Below the pieces are notes generated by a model. It saw nothing but the letters and a program-made list of their open reading frames with translations. It was not told the origin of the DNA and searched no databases. A stretch of 64,000 nt of DNA from an uncultured Marinobacter sp. (GTDB taxonomy: Bacteria > Pseudomonadota > Gammaproteobacteria > Pseudomonadales > Oleiphilaceae). The DNA is taken from NCBI RefSeq assembly GCF_947488835.1, contig NZ_CANLBK010000003.1, positions 310,001 through 374,000 of the forward strand, written 5' to 3'. The position numbers and the translations under genes are program-made. Positions 53,623 through 61,256 of the stretch are shown here, piece by piece. How positions within the stretch are numbered: the first letter of the stretch is position 1; each line of letters opens with the position of its first letter.

Positions 53623-55206
53623 CTATTTCACATCTGGTGGCGTGGTGAAGGTGTGGTAAGGCGCTGGTGAAGGAACCTCCCACTCCAGACCCTCAGCTCC
53701 TTCCCAGGGCTTGGCTGGTGCTTTAACACCGCCTCTGGCGCACTTCACAACAATCAGCAGGAACAGCAGTTGAGTAGCGCCGAACATGAAGGCACCGATA
53801 CTGGACACCATATTGAAATCAGCGAACTGCAGTGCGTAATCCGGAATCCTCCGCGGCATCCCGGCAAGCCCCAGGAAGTGCATCGGGAAGAAGGCCAGGT
53901 TCATGCCGACAAATGACAACCAGAAATGGGTTTTGGCCAGGGTTTCGTCGTACATATAGCCCGTCCACTTGGGCAGCCAGAAATAGGCCGACGCAAAGAT
54001 GCCGAAGATGGCACCTGGCACCAGTACGTAATGGAAGTGAGCCACTACAAAGTAGGTGTCGTGGTATTGGAAGTCCGCCGGAGCAATCGCCAGCATCAGG
54101 CCGGAAAAGCCTCCGATGGAGAACAGAATCACGAAGGCAATGGCAAACAGCATGGGCGCCTCCAACGTGAGAGAGCCCCGGAACATGGTCGCCACCCAGT
54201 TGAACACCTTCACCCCTGTGGGTACGGCAATCAGCAAGGTGGCGTACATGAAGAAGAGTTGCCCGGCCAAAGGCACGCCCACAGTGAACATGTGGTGTGC
54301 CCACACAAGGAACGACAAGAGCGCGATGGCGCCTGTGGCGTAAACCATGGAAGCGTAGCCAAACAAGCGCTTGCGGGAAAATGCCGGGATAATCTGGGAG
54401 ATGGCCCCGAATGCCGGGAGGATCATTATATAAACCTCCGGATGCCCGAAGAACCAGAACACGTGCTGGAACAGCACCGGGTCGCCGCCGCCCGCCGCAT
54501 TAAAGAAGCTGGTGCCGAAGTTGATGTCCATTAGCATCATGGTGACCACACCCGCCAGCACCGGCATTACCGCAATCAGCAAAAACGCAGTGATCAGCCA
54601 GGTCCATACAAACATGGGCATTTTCATCAACGTCATGCCCGGCGCCCGCATGTTCAGTACCGTGGCAATCACGTTGATCGCGCCCATGATCGACGACACA
54701 CCCATAATGTGGATGGCGAAGATAAAGAAGGTCGTGCTTGGCGGCCCGTAGGTCGTAGAAAGCGGCGCGTAGAAGGTCCAACCGAAGTTGGGTGCCCCAC
54801 CTTCCATGAACAGTGTTGAAACCAGAATCAGGAAGGCACATGGCAGCAGCCAGAAACTCCAGTTGTTCATCCGTGGCAACGCCATGTCCGGCGCGCCAAT
54901 CATCAGCGGTATCATCCAGTTGGCAAGGCCGACAAACGCCGGCATAACCGCACCAAAGACCATAATCAGGCCGTGCATGGTGGTCATCTGGTTAAAAAAT
55001 TCCGGCTGAACAATCTGCAGCCCGGGCTGGAATAACTCTGCCCGGATAACCATCGCCATGGTTCCGCCGAGAAGGAACATGGTGAAACTGAATATCAGGT
55101 ACATGGACCCGATATCCTTGTGGTTTGTGGTCAGCAGCCAGCGGCTGATGCCGCTAGCCGGGCCGTGATGATGATCTTGTGCGTGGGTACCTGCAACCGC
55201 ACTCAT
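53623..55206 (-). CDS. ctaD: cytochrome c oxidase subunit I
   Basis: A 527 aa haem-copper catalytic subunit. Haem a ligand His in MTTMHGLIMVFGAVMP, the CuB/Tyr crosslink region FFGHPEVYIMILPAFG, the His pair in WAHHMFTVG, and haem ligands in YFVVAHFHYVLVPGAIFG are all visible. The K-channel Tyr-containing HPEVY puts it in the A-type oxidases. The ATG at 55206 was preferred over one 21 nt upstream. A C-terminal tail rich in Pro follows the last helix. Confidence 0.97.
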   Translation of the reverse strand: MSAVAGTHAQDHHHGPASGISRWLLTTNHKDIGSMYLIFSFTMFLLGGTMAMVIRAELFQPGLQIVQPEFFNQMTTMHGLIMVFGAVMPAFVGLANWMIPLMIGAPDMALPRMNNWSFWLLPCAFLILVSTLFMEGGAPNFGWTFYAPLSTTYGPPSTTFFIFAIHIMGVSSIMGAINVIATVLNMRAPGMTLMKMPMFVWTWLITAFLLIAVMPVLAGVVTMMLMDINFGTSFFNAAGGGDPVLFQHVFWFFGHPEVYIMILPAFGAISQIIPAFSRKRLFGYASMVYATGAIALLSFLVWAHHMFTVGVPLAGQLFFMYATLLIAVPTGVKVFNWVATMFRGSLTLEAPMLFAIAFVILFSIGGFSGLMLAIAPADFQYHDTYFVVAHFHYVLVPGAIFGIFASAYFWLPKWTGYMYDETLAKTHFWLSFVGMNLAFFPMHFLGLAGMPRRIPDYALQFADFNMVSSIGAFMFGATQLLFLLIVVKCARGGVKAPAKPWEGAEGLEWEVPSPAPYHTFTTPPDVK

Positions 55207-55263
55207 GAAAACCCCCGTTACCGCCAATTATTGTGGCTGGTGATATCTGTTATCTGGCGTTGA

Positions 55264-56388
55264 TTACTGTTGGTTCTTGTAATCGAAGATTTCTTTTGGC
55301 GTGACCATGTCACCCATCTTGTTACCCCAGGCGTTACGCTCGTAGGTAATGATGGCCGCAAGATCCGCTTCATTCAGCTGCCCGCCGAAGGCCTGCATAG
55401 CCGTACCTGACACACCGTTGACGACAACATCGATGTGCGCGGCCATGTCTCCGGTCGCAATGGCGCTGCCCCTGAGTGCCGGGAATGCCGGTGGCGCACC
55501 GCTGCCATCTGCCTGGTGACAGGCAGCACATGCAGTGGCGTAGGCTGTCTTGCCTCGCTCCATCAGCTCTTCCATGGTCCAGTCTTTCTGGGTCAACTCA
55601 CGCTCTTTCTCGGCGGCTGCTTTCTGATCAGCTACCCAGGTGTTGTATTCCTCTTCCGGCACGGCTTTCACTACCACTGGCATAAAGCCGTGGTCCTTGC
55701 CACACAGCTCTGTGCACTGGCCCCGATAGGTGCCCGGCTTGTCGACCCGGGTCCAGGCTTCGTTGATAAAGCCGGGAATGGCATCCTTTTTAACGCCGAA
55801 ATCAGGCACCCACCAGGAGTGAATGACATCGTTTGCCGTCAGCAGGAAGCGAACCTTCTTACCTACCGGAATCACCATGGGCTTATCCACCTCCAGCAGA
55901 TAGTTTTCGCCCTTGGCCTGTCGGTTTCTGATTTGGTCTGACGGCGTTGTGAGGTTGGAAAAGTAGCCGAAATCTTCGTTGATATATTCGTACTGCCACT
56001 TCCACTGGTAGCCAGTTACCTTGATATCGATATCCGACTCAGTGGTGTCGTACATATCAATCAGGGTAGCGGTGGCGGGAATCGCCATAATGACGAGAAT
56101 GACAAGCGGTATGAGCGTCCAGAGGACCTCAACCATCGTATTTTCATGAAAATTGGCAGGTTTTGCCCCCTGTGACTTACGATGGGCAAATATAGACCAG
56201 AACATGATCCCGAATACCACGGCGCCAATGGCAACGCAGATCCAGAAAATGGTCATGTGTAGATCAAATATATCGTTACTGGTACCGGTTACCCCGGGGG
56301 TCATGTTTACCGTCCAGTCCGCCATGGACAGCGCGGGAAACAATAAACCGCCTAAAAGGGCACCTACCCGCTGAGCGTGCACGCGCAT
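55264..56388 (-). CDS. ctaC: cytochrome c oxidase subunit II with C-terminal cytochrome c domain
   Basis: A 374 aa subunit of caa3 type. A signal peptide and two helices are followed by the cupredoxin CuA domain with CTELCGKDHGFMPVVV (both Cys, His and Met ligands) and HSWWVPDFGVKKDAIPG. A C-terminal class I cytochrome c domain follows, with CAACH (in TACAACHQADGSG) and an axial Met in GTAMQAFGG. The extra haem domain is typical of Pseudomonas-type aa3 oxidases. First gene of the oxidase unit; about 200 bp upstream is shared with the divergent MATE gene. Confidence 0.96.
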   Translation of the reverse strand: MRVHAQRVGALLGGLLFPALSMADWTVNMTPGVTGTSNDIFDLHMTIFWICVAIGAVVFGIMFWSIFAHRKSQGAKPANFHENTMVEVLWTLIPLVILVIMAIPATATLIDMYDTTESDIDIKVTGYQWKWQYEYINEDFGYFSNLTTPSDQIRNRQAKGENYLLEVDKPMVIPVGKKVRFLLTANDVIHSWWVPDFGVKKDAIPGFINEAWTRVDKPGTYRGQCTELCGKDHGFMPVVVKAVPEEEYNTWVADQKAAAEKERELTQKDWTMEELMERGKTAYATACAACHQADGSGAPPAFPALRGSAIATGDMAAHIDVVVNGVSGTAMQAFGGQLNEADLAAIITYERNAWGNKMGDMVTPKEIFDYKNQQ

Positions 56389-56593
56389 ACTGTGTCTCCA
56401 CAGAGTATTATTCTTGTCGGATTTTGCGTAATCCCTCTACTCTTTCTCCGACGCTCGCATTCGCCAGAAATTCGCAGAGTGAAAGCCTGCTTATGGATAC
56501 ATCACCATCGAGTATAGACACAGATCAAAAAAAGACTAAAAAGTCATTAAACCCAAAACGACTAAACACAATCCTTTAAGAAGCAAATCGAAT

Positions 56594-57922
56594 ATGACAT
56601 TCAAGTTGTCGGTTACAGACAGGCGTTTATGGGCACTGGCGTGGCCATTGATGCTCACCAACCTGACGGTTCCTTTGTTAGGTCTGGTAGATACAGCTGT
56701 ACTCGGGCACCTGGAAAGCCCGGAGTATCTGGGAGCCGTGGCGGTTGGCGCTAACCTGTTCACCATCCTGTATTGGACCTTCGGTTTCATGCGCATGGGC
56801 ACTACCGGGCTGGCCGCCCAGGCCTGGGGCAAGCGCGACAGCTTCAGCCAGGTTGCTCTTCTTTTGCGCTCGGTGATGTTGGCGGTGGGTATCGGCCTGT
56901 TGCTGATTCTGTGCCATCAACCGCTGATTCGAATCGGGCTGGTTCTGATGAACGCCAGCCTCGAAGTAACCGAACTAGCTGCTGAGTATGCGGCTATCAG
57001 AATCTGGAGCGCCCCTGCAGTGCTGTGCCAGTACACGCTTGTAGGCTGGCTCATTGGCACTCAGTACGCTCGCGGGCCGATGATCATGCTGATTGTGGCC
57101 AACGGCCTGAATATCGTGCTGGATGTATTCTTCGTGACAGTGTTGGGCTGGAACAGCCGGGGCGTGGCCATTGCCACGGTGATCGCCGAGTACGGTGCTG
57201 CCATCATCGGTTTTATTATCGTGTTGCAGCGTATGCCCGACGGGCAAAAACTTACCCGGGAGCTATTCGGCGCCCTTGCAGACTACTTAGCCATCTTGCA
57301 GGTAAACCGCTACATCATGGTTCGCACCATAGCGCTGTTACTGGTGCTGGCATTTTTTACCGCCCAAGGGGCTCGTCAGGGCGACACCATTCTGGCAGCC
57401 AACGCGGTGCTGATTACTTTCCTGCTTCTGATCTCCAATGCGCTGGACGGCTTTGCCAATGCGGCAGAAGCGCTGATCGGAGAGGCTGTTGGCAGAAACA
57501 GCAAACGCCGCTTTATGGTGGTGTTTCGCTGCGCGCTACGCTGGTCTCTCTGGGGCTCGCTGTTGCTGACTATTCTGTTCGTCCTCGGTGGCCGGGGGCT
57601 GATCGCACTGCTGACCGGTATCGAAGAGGTTCGCACCACAGCCTGGCAATATCTGCCCTGGCTCTGGTTGCTGCCGTTCACTTCCGTATGGGGTTTCTTG
57701 TTTGATGGCGTATTCATCGGCGCAACGCGCACCCGGGACATGCAGAACACTATGTTGTTTTCCGCACTGGGGGTATTTGCCCCCATCTGGTGGCTGACCA
57801 CCGGCTGGGGAAATCACGGCCTGTGGTTTTCTCTGATCTGCCTTATGCTTGCCCGTGCAGCCAGTATGGGTTGGCTTTGCTGGTCGCACACACGTAACGA
57901 TCGGTGGTTCAGCACCCTATAG
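56594..57922 (+). CDS. MATE-family efflux transporter (DinF-like)
   Basis: A 442 aa twelve-helix exchanger of the multidrug and toxin extrusion family. The N-terminal repeat (LALAWPLMLTNLTVPLLGLVDTAVLGHLESPEYLGAVAVG) is the DinF-branch signature, and the two-lobed repeat is seen again from about residue 235. Substrates are usually cationic drugs or oxidised compounds; here unknown. The ATG at 56594 opens directly into the first helix. Divergent from ctaC. Confidence 0.9.
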   Translation: MTFKLSVTDRRLWALAWPLMLTNLTVPLLGLVDTAVLGHLESPEYLGAVAVGANLFTILYWTFGFMRMGTTGLAAQAWGKRDSFSQVALLLRSVMLAVGIGLLLILCHQPLIRIGLVLMNASLEVTELAAEYAAIRIWSAPAVLCQYTLVGWLIGTQYARGPMIMLIVANGLNIVLDVFFVTVLGWNSRGVAIATVIAEYGAAIIGFIIVLQRMPDGQKLTRELFGALADYLAILQVNRYIMVRTIALLLVLAFFTAQGARQGDTILAANAVLITFLLLISNALDGFANAAEALIGEAVGRNSKRRFMVVFRCALRWSLWGSLLLTILFVLGGRGLIALLTGIEEVRTTAWQYLPWLWLLPFTSVWGFLFDGVFIGATRTRDMQNTMLFSALGVFAPIWWLTTGWGNHGLWFSLICLMLARAASMGWLCWSHTRNDRWFSTL

Positions 57923-57932
57923 TGGTGGGCAA

Positions 57933-58124
57933 ATGTTAACAATTTCTGACACTCCAGAAATCGCAGCTCGCAAAATCTCGTCTACACTTGTCAGAAAAGA
58001 AGGGCGCCTCGTGCGGGTAAGTGGTGGCAACCCGCCGCAGCTCAGTTGCCCGGTTCCCCATTGCCCGATACGGGAGGCGCCTTGCGACCTCAAACTGTTC
58101 AGACACTGGCATGTCCTCAAATGA
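57933..58124 (+). CDS. small Cys-containing hypothetical protein
   Basis: A 63-codon frame (MLTISDTPEIAARKISSTL...) ending with a cysteine/histidine cluster CPVPHCPIREAPC and a basic C-terminus. The cluster could bind a metal. Its stop overlaps the next gene start as ATGA, which suggests translational coupling and is the best argument that it is real. The ribosome-binding site (GTGGTGGG) is poor, and the DNA also reads openly on the opposite strand, so the call is tentative. Confidence 0.4.
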   Translation: MLTISDTPEIAARKISSTLVRKEGRLVRVSGGNPPQLSCPVPHCPIREAPCDLKLFRHWHVLK

Positions 58125-58771
58125 CTCCACAGGCAGTTCTGGAAATCATTGACCACGCGCGGCGCAAGGAAGCTCGCTCTGGAACCTTTCTGAAGCAGTT
58201 GCATAAAAAGGCAGCGGCGTTGCCTTCGGCCGTCACCATTGAGGGCTACCAGCCTGCGGCCTGCCTGTTTCAGTTCGCCATTGAATACATAGAAATGGCA
58301 CCACGGCTCATAGAGTGTGTGGATGCCTGTGCACAGGAAGCCGGCACCGCCCAGCTGTTTGACCCCTTTGTGAAAGCCGCCATTGGTTACTTCACCGAGC
58401 CATCGGTACTGCTGGTGCACTACGATGGCCTGGACGGCCTTCTGATACGCGCCTACCTCTGCCACCGCCTGATGGAAGAGATGCACGAAAACAATCACTC
58501 CATCCGAACCGGCGGGCTTGTCGATATAGAAGCAACTCGTGCTAACCTGCTGGTCCACGAACTTATTGGCGAGCCCTTCGCAAACGAACTGGATGACTCA
58601 ATCACCGTCACCGTGCTGCAAATTGCCGGTACGCCGGATTATTATGAACTCAATCTGGACCCCTTCGTTGAACAGGTAAACAACGACGCCTGGAGCTGGA
58701 TGCGACGCTACTGGGAAAACCTCCTGACCCGCAATCATATCCGCTTTTCCTTAGGCTCCAACCTGACCTGA
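58121..58771 (+). CDS. hypothetical protein, soluble
   Basis: A 216 aa soluble protein (MTPQAVLEIIDHARRKEARSG...) with mixed helical content and no recognised domain, signal or membrane segment. Internal sequence such as FDPFVKAAIGYFTEPSVLLVHYDGLDGLLIRAYLCHRLMEEM looks like a real globular fold. The start is ambiguous: ATG at 58121 is coupled to the small gene upstream, while an in-frame TTG at 58082 has GGGAGG five bases before it. Followed 50 nt later by the DUF1653 gene. Confidence 0.7.
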   Translation: MTPQAVLEIIDHARRKEARSGTFLKQLHKKAAALPSAVTIEGYQPAACLFQFAIEYIEMAPRLIECVDACAQEAGTAQLFDPFVKAAIGYFTEPSVLLVHYDGLDGLLIRAYLCHRLMEEMHENNHSIRTGGLVDIEATRANLLVHELIGEPFANELDDSITVTVLQIAGTPDYYELNLDPFVEQVNNDAWSWMRRYWENLLTRNHIRFSLGSNLT

Positions 58772-58821
58772 TTTGGCCATGAACTGCGCCAAGCGCATCC
58801 AAAGACTCCCAGGAACTCACT

Positions 58822-59052
58822 ATGACAGACCGAAAAACCGATATCCGACCCGGTCGCTACCGGCATTATAAAGGCATGGATTACGAAGTAATCGATATTG
58901 CCCGGCACAGCGAAACCGAAGAGAAGCTGGTGGTTTACCGTTGCCTTTATGGTGACCACAGCCTGTGGGTGCGCCCGCTCAACATGTTCCGGGAAACGGT
59001 AAACGTGGCAGGTGAACAGGTTCCGCGTTTTGCCCGGATTGATAAGGACTGA
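58822..59052 (+). CDS. DUF1653 domain protein
   Basis: A 76 aa small soluble protein that is almost entirely the DUF1653 fold (RPGRYRHYKGMDYEVIDIARHSETEEKLVVYRCLYGDHSLWVRPLNMFRETV). The family is widespread, with no established function; it resembles small beta-barrel modules. AGGA precedes the ATG at good spacing. Confidence 0.9.
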   Translation: MTDRKTDIRPGRYRHYKGMDYEVIDIARHSETEEKLVVYRCLYGDHSLWVRPLNMFRETVNVAGEQVPRFARIDKD

Positions 59053-59166
59053 CGGTTACACAAGTCCTTTGACTCAGCTGGCCAATTACTGCACATTACC
59101 GCGTTTTCATAATATCTGCCTTCCCATGAAGGCGGGATAATCCACCCCCGTACTCGGAGTTTTCCC

Positions 59167-60489
59167 ATGAATGCCGTCGTTGCCGCGGTGCTGATCATGC
59201 TCGTGCTGAGTTTGGCCCGCATCCACGTTGTTGTTGCCCTTATCGTAGGCGCCGTATCTGGCGGCCTGATTGCGGGATTGTCTCTTGAAGCCACCATTGA
59301 AGCCTTTAACAACGGCTTGGGCGGCGGTGCCACCGTTGCACTTTCGTACGCTACCCTCGGTGCCTTCGCCGTTGCCATAGGAAAATCCGGCCTCGCCCAC
59401 GCGCTGGCAGACAAAACCCTGGCCATGGTCGGCCAACAGGAAAACAGCACTGCGGCCAAGAGCGTGCGTTACATGATCATCGGTGTGCTGGTGCTGATTG
59501 CCCTGTCGTCACAGAACATTCTGCCGATCCACATTGCCTTCATTCCACTGGTTGTTCCGCCCATGCTGTACGTGATGGCGAAACTTAAAATGGATCGCCG
59601 CCTCGTTGCCTGTGCGCTAACCTTCGGTTTGATCACCCCGTACATGTTCCTGCCCATCGGTTTCGGCGGCATCTACCTGAACGACATCCTGATGGCCAAA
59701 ATCAGCACCAACGGCGGTGAAACCGAAGGCCTGAGCGTAATGCACGCCATGGCTCTGCCTGCCTTGGGCATGCTCTGCGGCCTGCTGGTTGCGGTATTCT
59801 TCACCTACCGCGGTGACCGTGAATACGACCTGGAAGCCATTACCCGCACCGAGCGCGTAAACGTGTCTTACAGCTCCGGCACATTGTTCATGGCGGTTGT
59901 CGCGATTGTGGTCGCCTTCGTGGTTCAGCTCTGGCTAGGTTCAATGATCCTTGGCGCGCTGGCGGGCTTCCTGTTGTTCAACCTTTCCGGCGTGGTTAAG
60001 TGGAAAGAAGCCGACGACCTGTTTACCGAAGGCATGAAAATGCTGGCCATGATCGGCTTCATCATGATCGCAGCATCTGGTTTTGCGGAAGTAATGCGTG
60101 AAACCGGCGAAATCGCCACCCTGGTACAAAGCTCTGTAGACATGATCGGCAACAACAAGCCCATGGCCGCTCTGCTGATGCTGCTGGTAGGCCTGATGAT
60201 CACCATGGGCATCGGCTCATCTTTCTCCACCATCCCCATCATCGCCGCTCTCTACGTGCCTCTGGCTCTGGAAATGGGCTTCAGCTCCTTGGCCATCGTT
60301 GCCTTGGTCGGCACCGCCGGCGCCCTGGGTGATGCTGGCTCCCCAGCCTCCGACTCAACCTTGGGGCCCACTGCCGGTCTGAACGTAGACGGCCAGCACA
60401 ACCACATCTGGGATTCCGTAGTGCCCACGTTCCTGCACTACAACCTGCCGTTGCTTGGGTTTGGGTGGTTGGCGGCTATGGTTCTCTGA
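59167..60489 (+). CDS. Na+/H+ antiporter family membrane protein (YuiF-like)
   Basis: A 440 aa inner-membrane transporter with about eleven helices, two-lobed in the style of ion transporters. Conserved stretches include SSQNILPIHIAFIPLVVPPML, FGLITPYMFLPIGFGGIYLNDIL, GFIMIAASGFAEVMRETGEI and GTAGALGDAGSPASDSTLGPTAGLNVDGQHNHIWDSVVPTF, the last carrying the Asp/Ser/Asn residues likely to form the ion path. GGAG precedes the ATG. A sodium extrusion role fits a marine organism; the real substrate could also be an amino acid or organic acid. Confidence 0.85.
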   Translation: MNAVVAAVLIMLVLSLARIHVVVALIVGAVSGGLIAGLSLEATIEAFNNGLGGGATVALSYATLGAFAVAIGKSGLAHALADKTLAMVGQQENSTAAKSVRYMIIGVLVLIALSSQNILPIHIAFIPLVVPPMLYVMAKLKMDRRLVACALTFGLITPYMFLPIGFGGIYLNDILMAKISTNGGETEGLSVMHAMALPALGMLCGLLVAVFFTYRGDREYDLEAITRTERVNVSYSSGTLFMAVVAIVVAFVVQLWLGSMILGALAGFLLFNLSGVVKWKEADDLFTEGMKMLAMIGFIMIAASGFAEVMRETGEIATLVQSSVDMIGNNKPMAALLMLLVGLMITMGIGSSFSTIPIIAALYVPLALEMGFSSLAIVALVGTAGALGDAGSPASDSTLGPTAGLNVDGQHNHIWDSVVPTFLHYNLPLLGFGWLAAMVL

Positions 60490-60550
60490 CTTCGTGAACC
60501 TTGGAGGTGGCCTTCTTTTGTAGCCTGCCAGTTTGGGGGCTATGAGGTCA

Positions 60551-60625
60551 CGGTGGGTCTTTTCTTCTGGAAAAAAGGAACTCGCTTCGCTCAGACATCT
60601 TTTTTCCGCCAGAAAAGACCCACCG
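60551..60625 (-). repeat. palindromic intergenic repeat, copy D
   Basis: Reverse orientation. Outer arms CGGTGGGTCTTTTCT and AGAAAAGACCCACCG pair. The core is slightly degenerate (one C of the GGG/CCC block lost, AAGGAACTCG in place of AACAACTCG) but keeps the GCTTCGC centre, the complement of GCGAAGC. Downstream of the antiporter gene, where it may serve as a terminator. Confidence 0.85.
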
Positions 60626-60832
60626 CACCCTCTGAGCAGACAGTACAGATATCGTAGGAAACAAATGGGGAGGGTGAGTATTCCTGGCTATGTTTTCAGT
60701 GCTGCCAACACTGGATATGAGAAACCAGAGTTTGAAATCTAGAGTATGGAATTCAAACCATACTGAACGAACCGAACTTCCTTATCTTTTAACCTGAATT
60801 GCCTCCGCAGTATGAACAAGAGGACGTGGGGA

Positions 60833-60900
60833 GATGTTTTTCTGCCGGGAAAAAGATGTCTGAGCGCAGCGAGTTGTTTTTCCCAGAAGAAAAATATATC
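60833..60900 (+). repeat. palindromic intergenic repeat, copy E
   Basis: The core matches copies A and B, with GCGCAGC in the loop. Its outer arms are short and imperfect (GATGTTTTTCT against AGAAGAAAAATATATC), so it may be a decaying copy. It lies between copy D and the 3' end of yheV. Confidence 0.85.
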
Positions 60901-60948
60901 GCCGCGGCCTCGAACACCTCCAAGCCAACAGGCTACAAGCCTTAGTCT

Positions 60949-61200
60949 TTAGTCCTCACTCCCAGCCTTAAAGAAAACAACCTGCTTAACCGTATGATCG
61001 TCAGTGTTCTCACGCTGATTAACCCGAGTCTCCAGTTCCGGATTTTCAGGCTGCTTAGCATCCGATATGGCATCAGTAAAACCACATGCCACACACTCGC
61101 GAATCTGCTCGTCGTTGTCGTCGGTGAACATCATAATCTTGTCCATCTCCGCACAGCGGGGACAAACCGCACCGGCTATAAAACGTTTGGGGGTCGCCAT
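60949..61200 (-). CDS. yheV: YheV-family putative zinc-ribbon protein
   Basis: An 83 aa protein with two Cys pairs, CPRC and CVAC (in AVCPRCAEMDKIMMFTDDNDEQIRECVACGF), forming a probable zinc ribbon. A basic N-terminus and a polar tail surround it. GGAG precedes the ATG at 61200. It follows prlC by about 55 bp on the same strand, a pairing also seen in Pseudomonas. Function unknown. Confidence 0.88.
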   Translation of the reverse strand: MATPKRFIAGAVCPRCAEMDKIMMFTDDNDEQIRECVACGFTDAISDAKQPENPELETRVNQRENTDDHTVKQVVFFKAGSED

Positions 61201-61256
61201 AACGTAACTCCAGAATAAGACCCCGGTGGCTGTAACAACCACCGGAGAGGGTTGGA

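Larger units (their letters stand above)
60490..60948. other. 459 bp convergent intergenic region with two palindromic repeats
   Basis: Holds repeat copies D (60551-60625) and E (60833-60900) in opposite orientation, about 210 bp apart. A 69-codon frame across copy D is a product of the repeat. No gene is visible between them. Confidence 0.7.

Noticed and set aside
57917..58558. 213-codon minus-strand frame across the hypothetical gene at 58121
   Set aside because: Shadow of the plus-strand gene; composition is not protein-like and no start signal is present.
60533..60742. 69-codon plus-strand frame
   Set aside because: Generated by repeat copy D; no ribosome-binding site or recognisable sequence.
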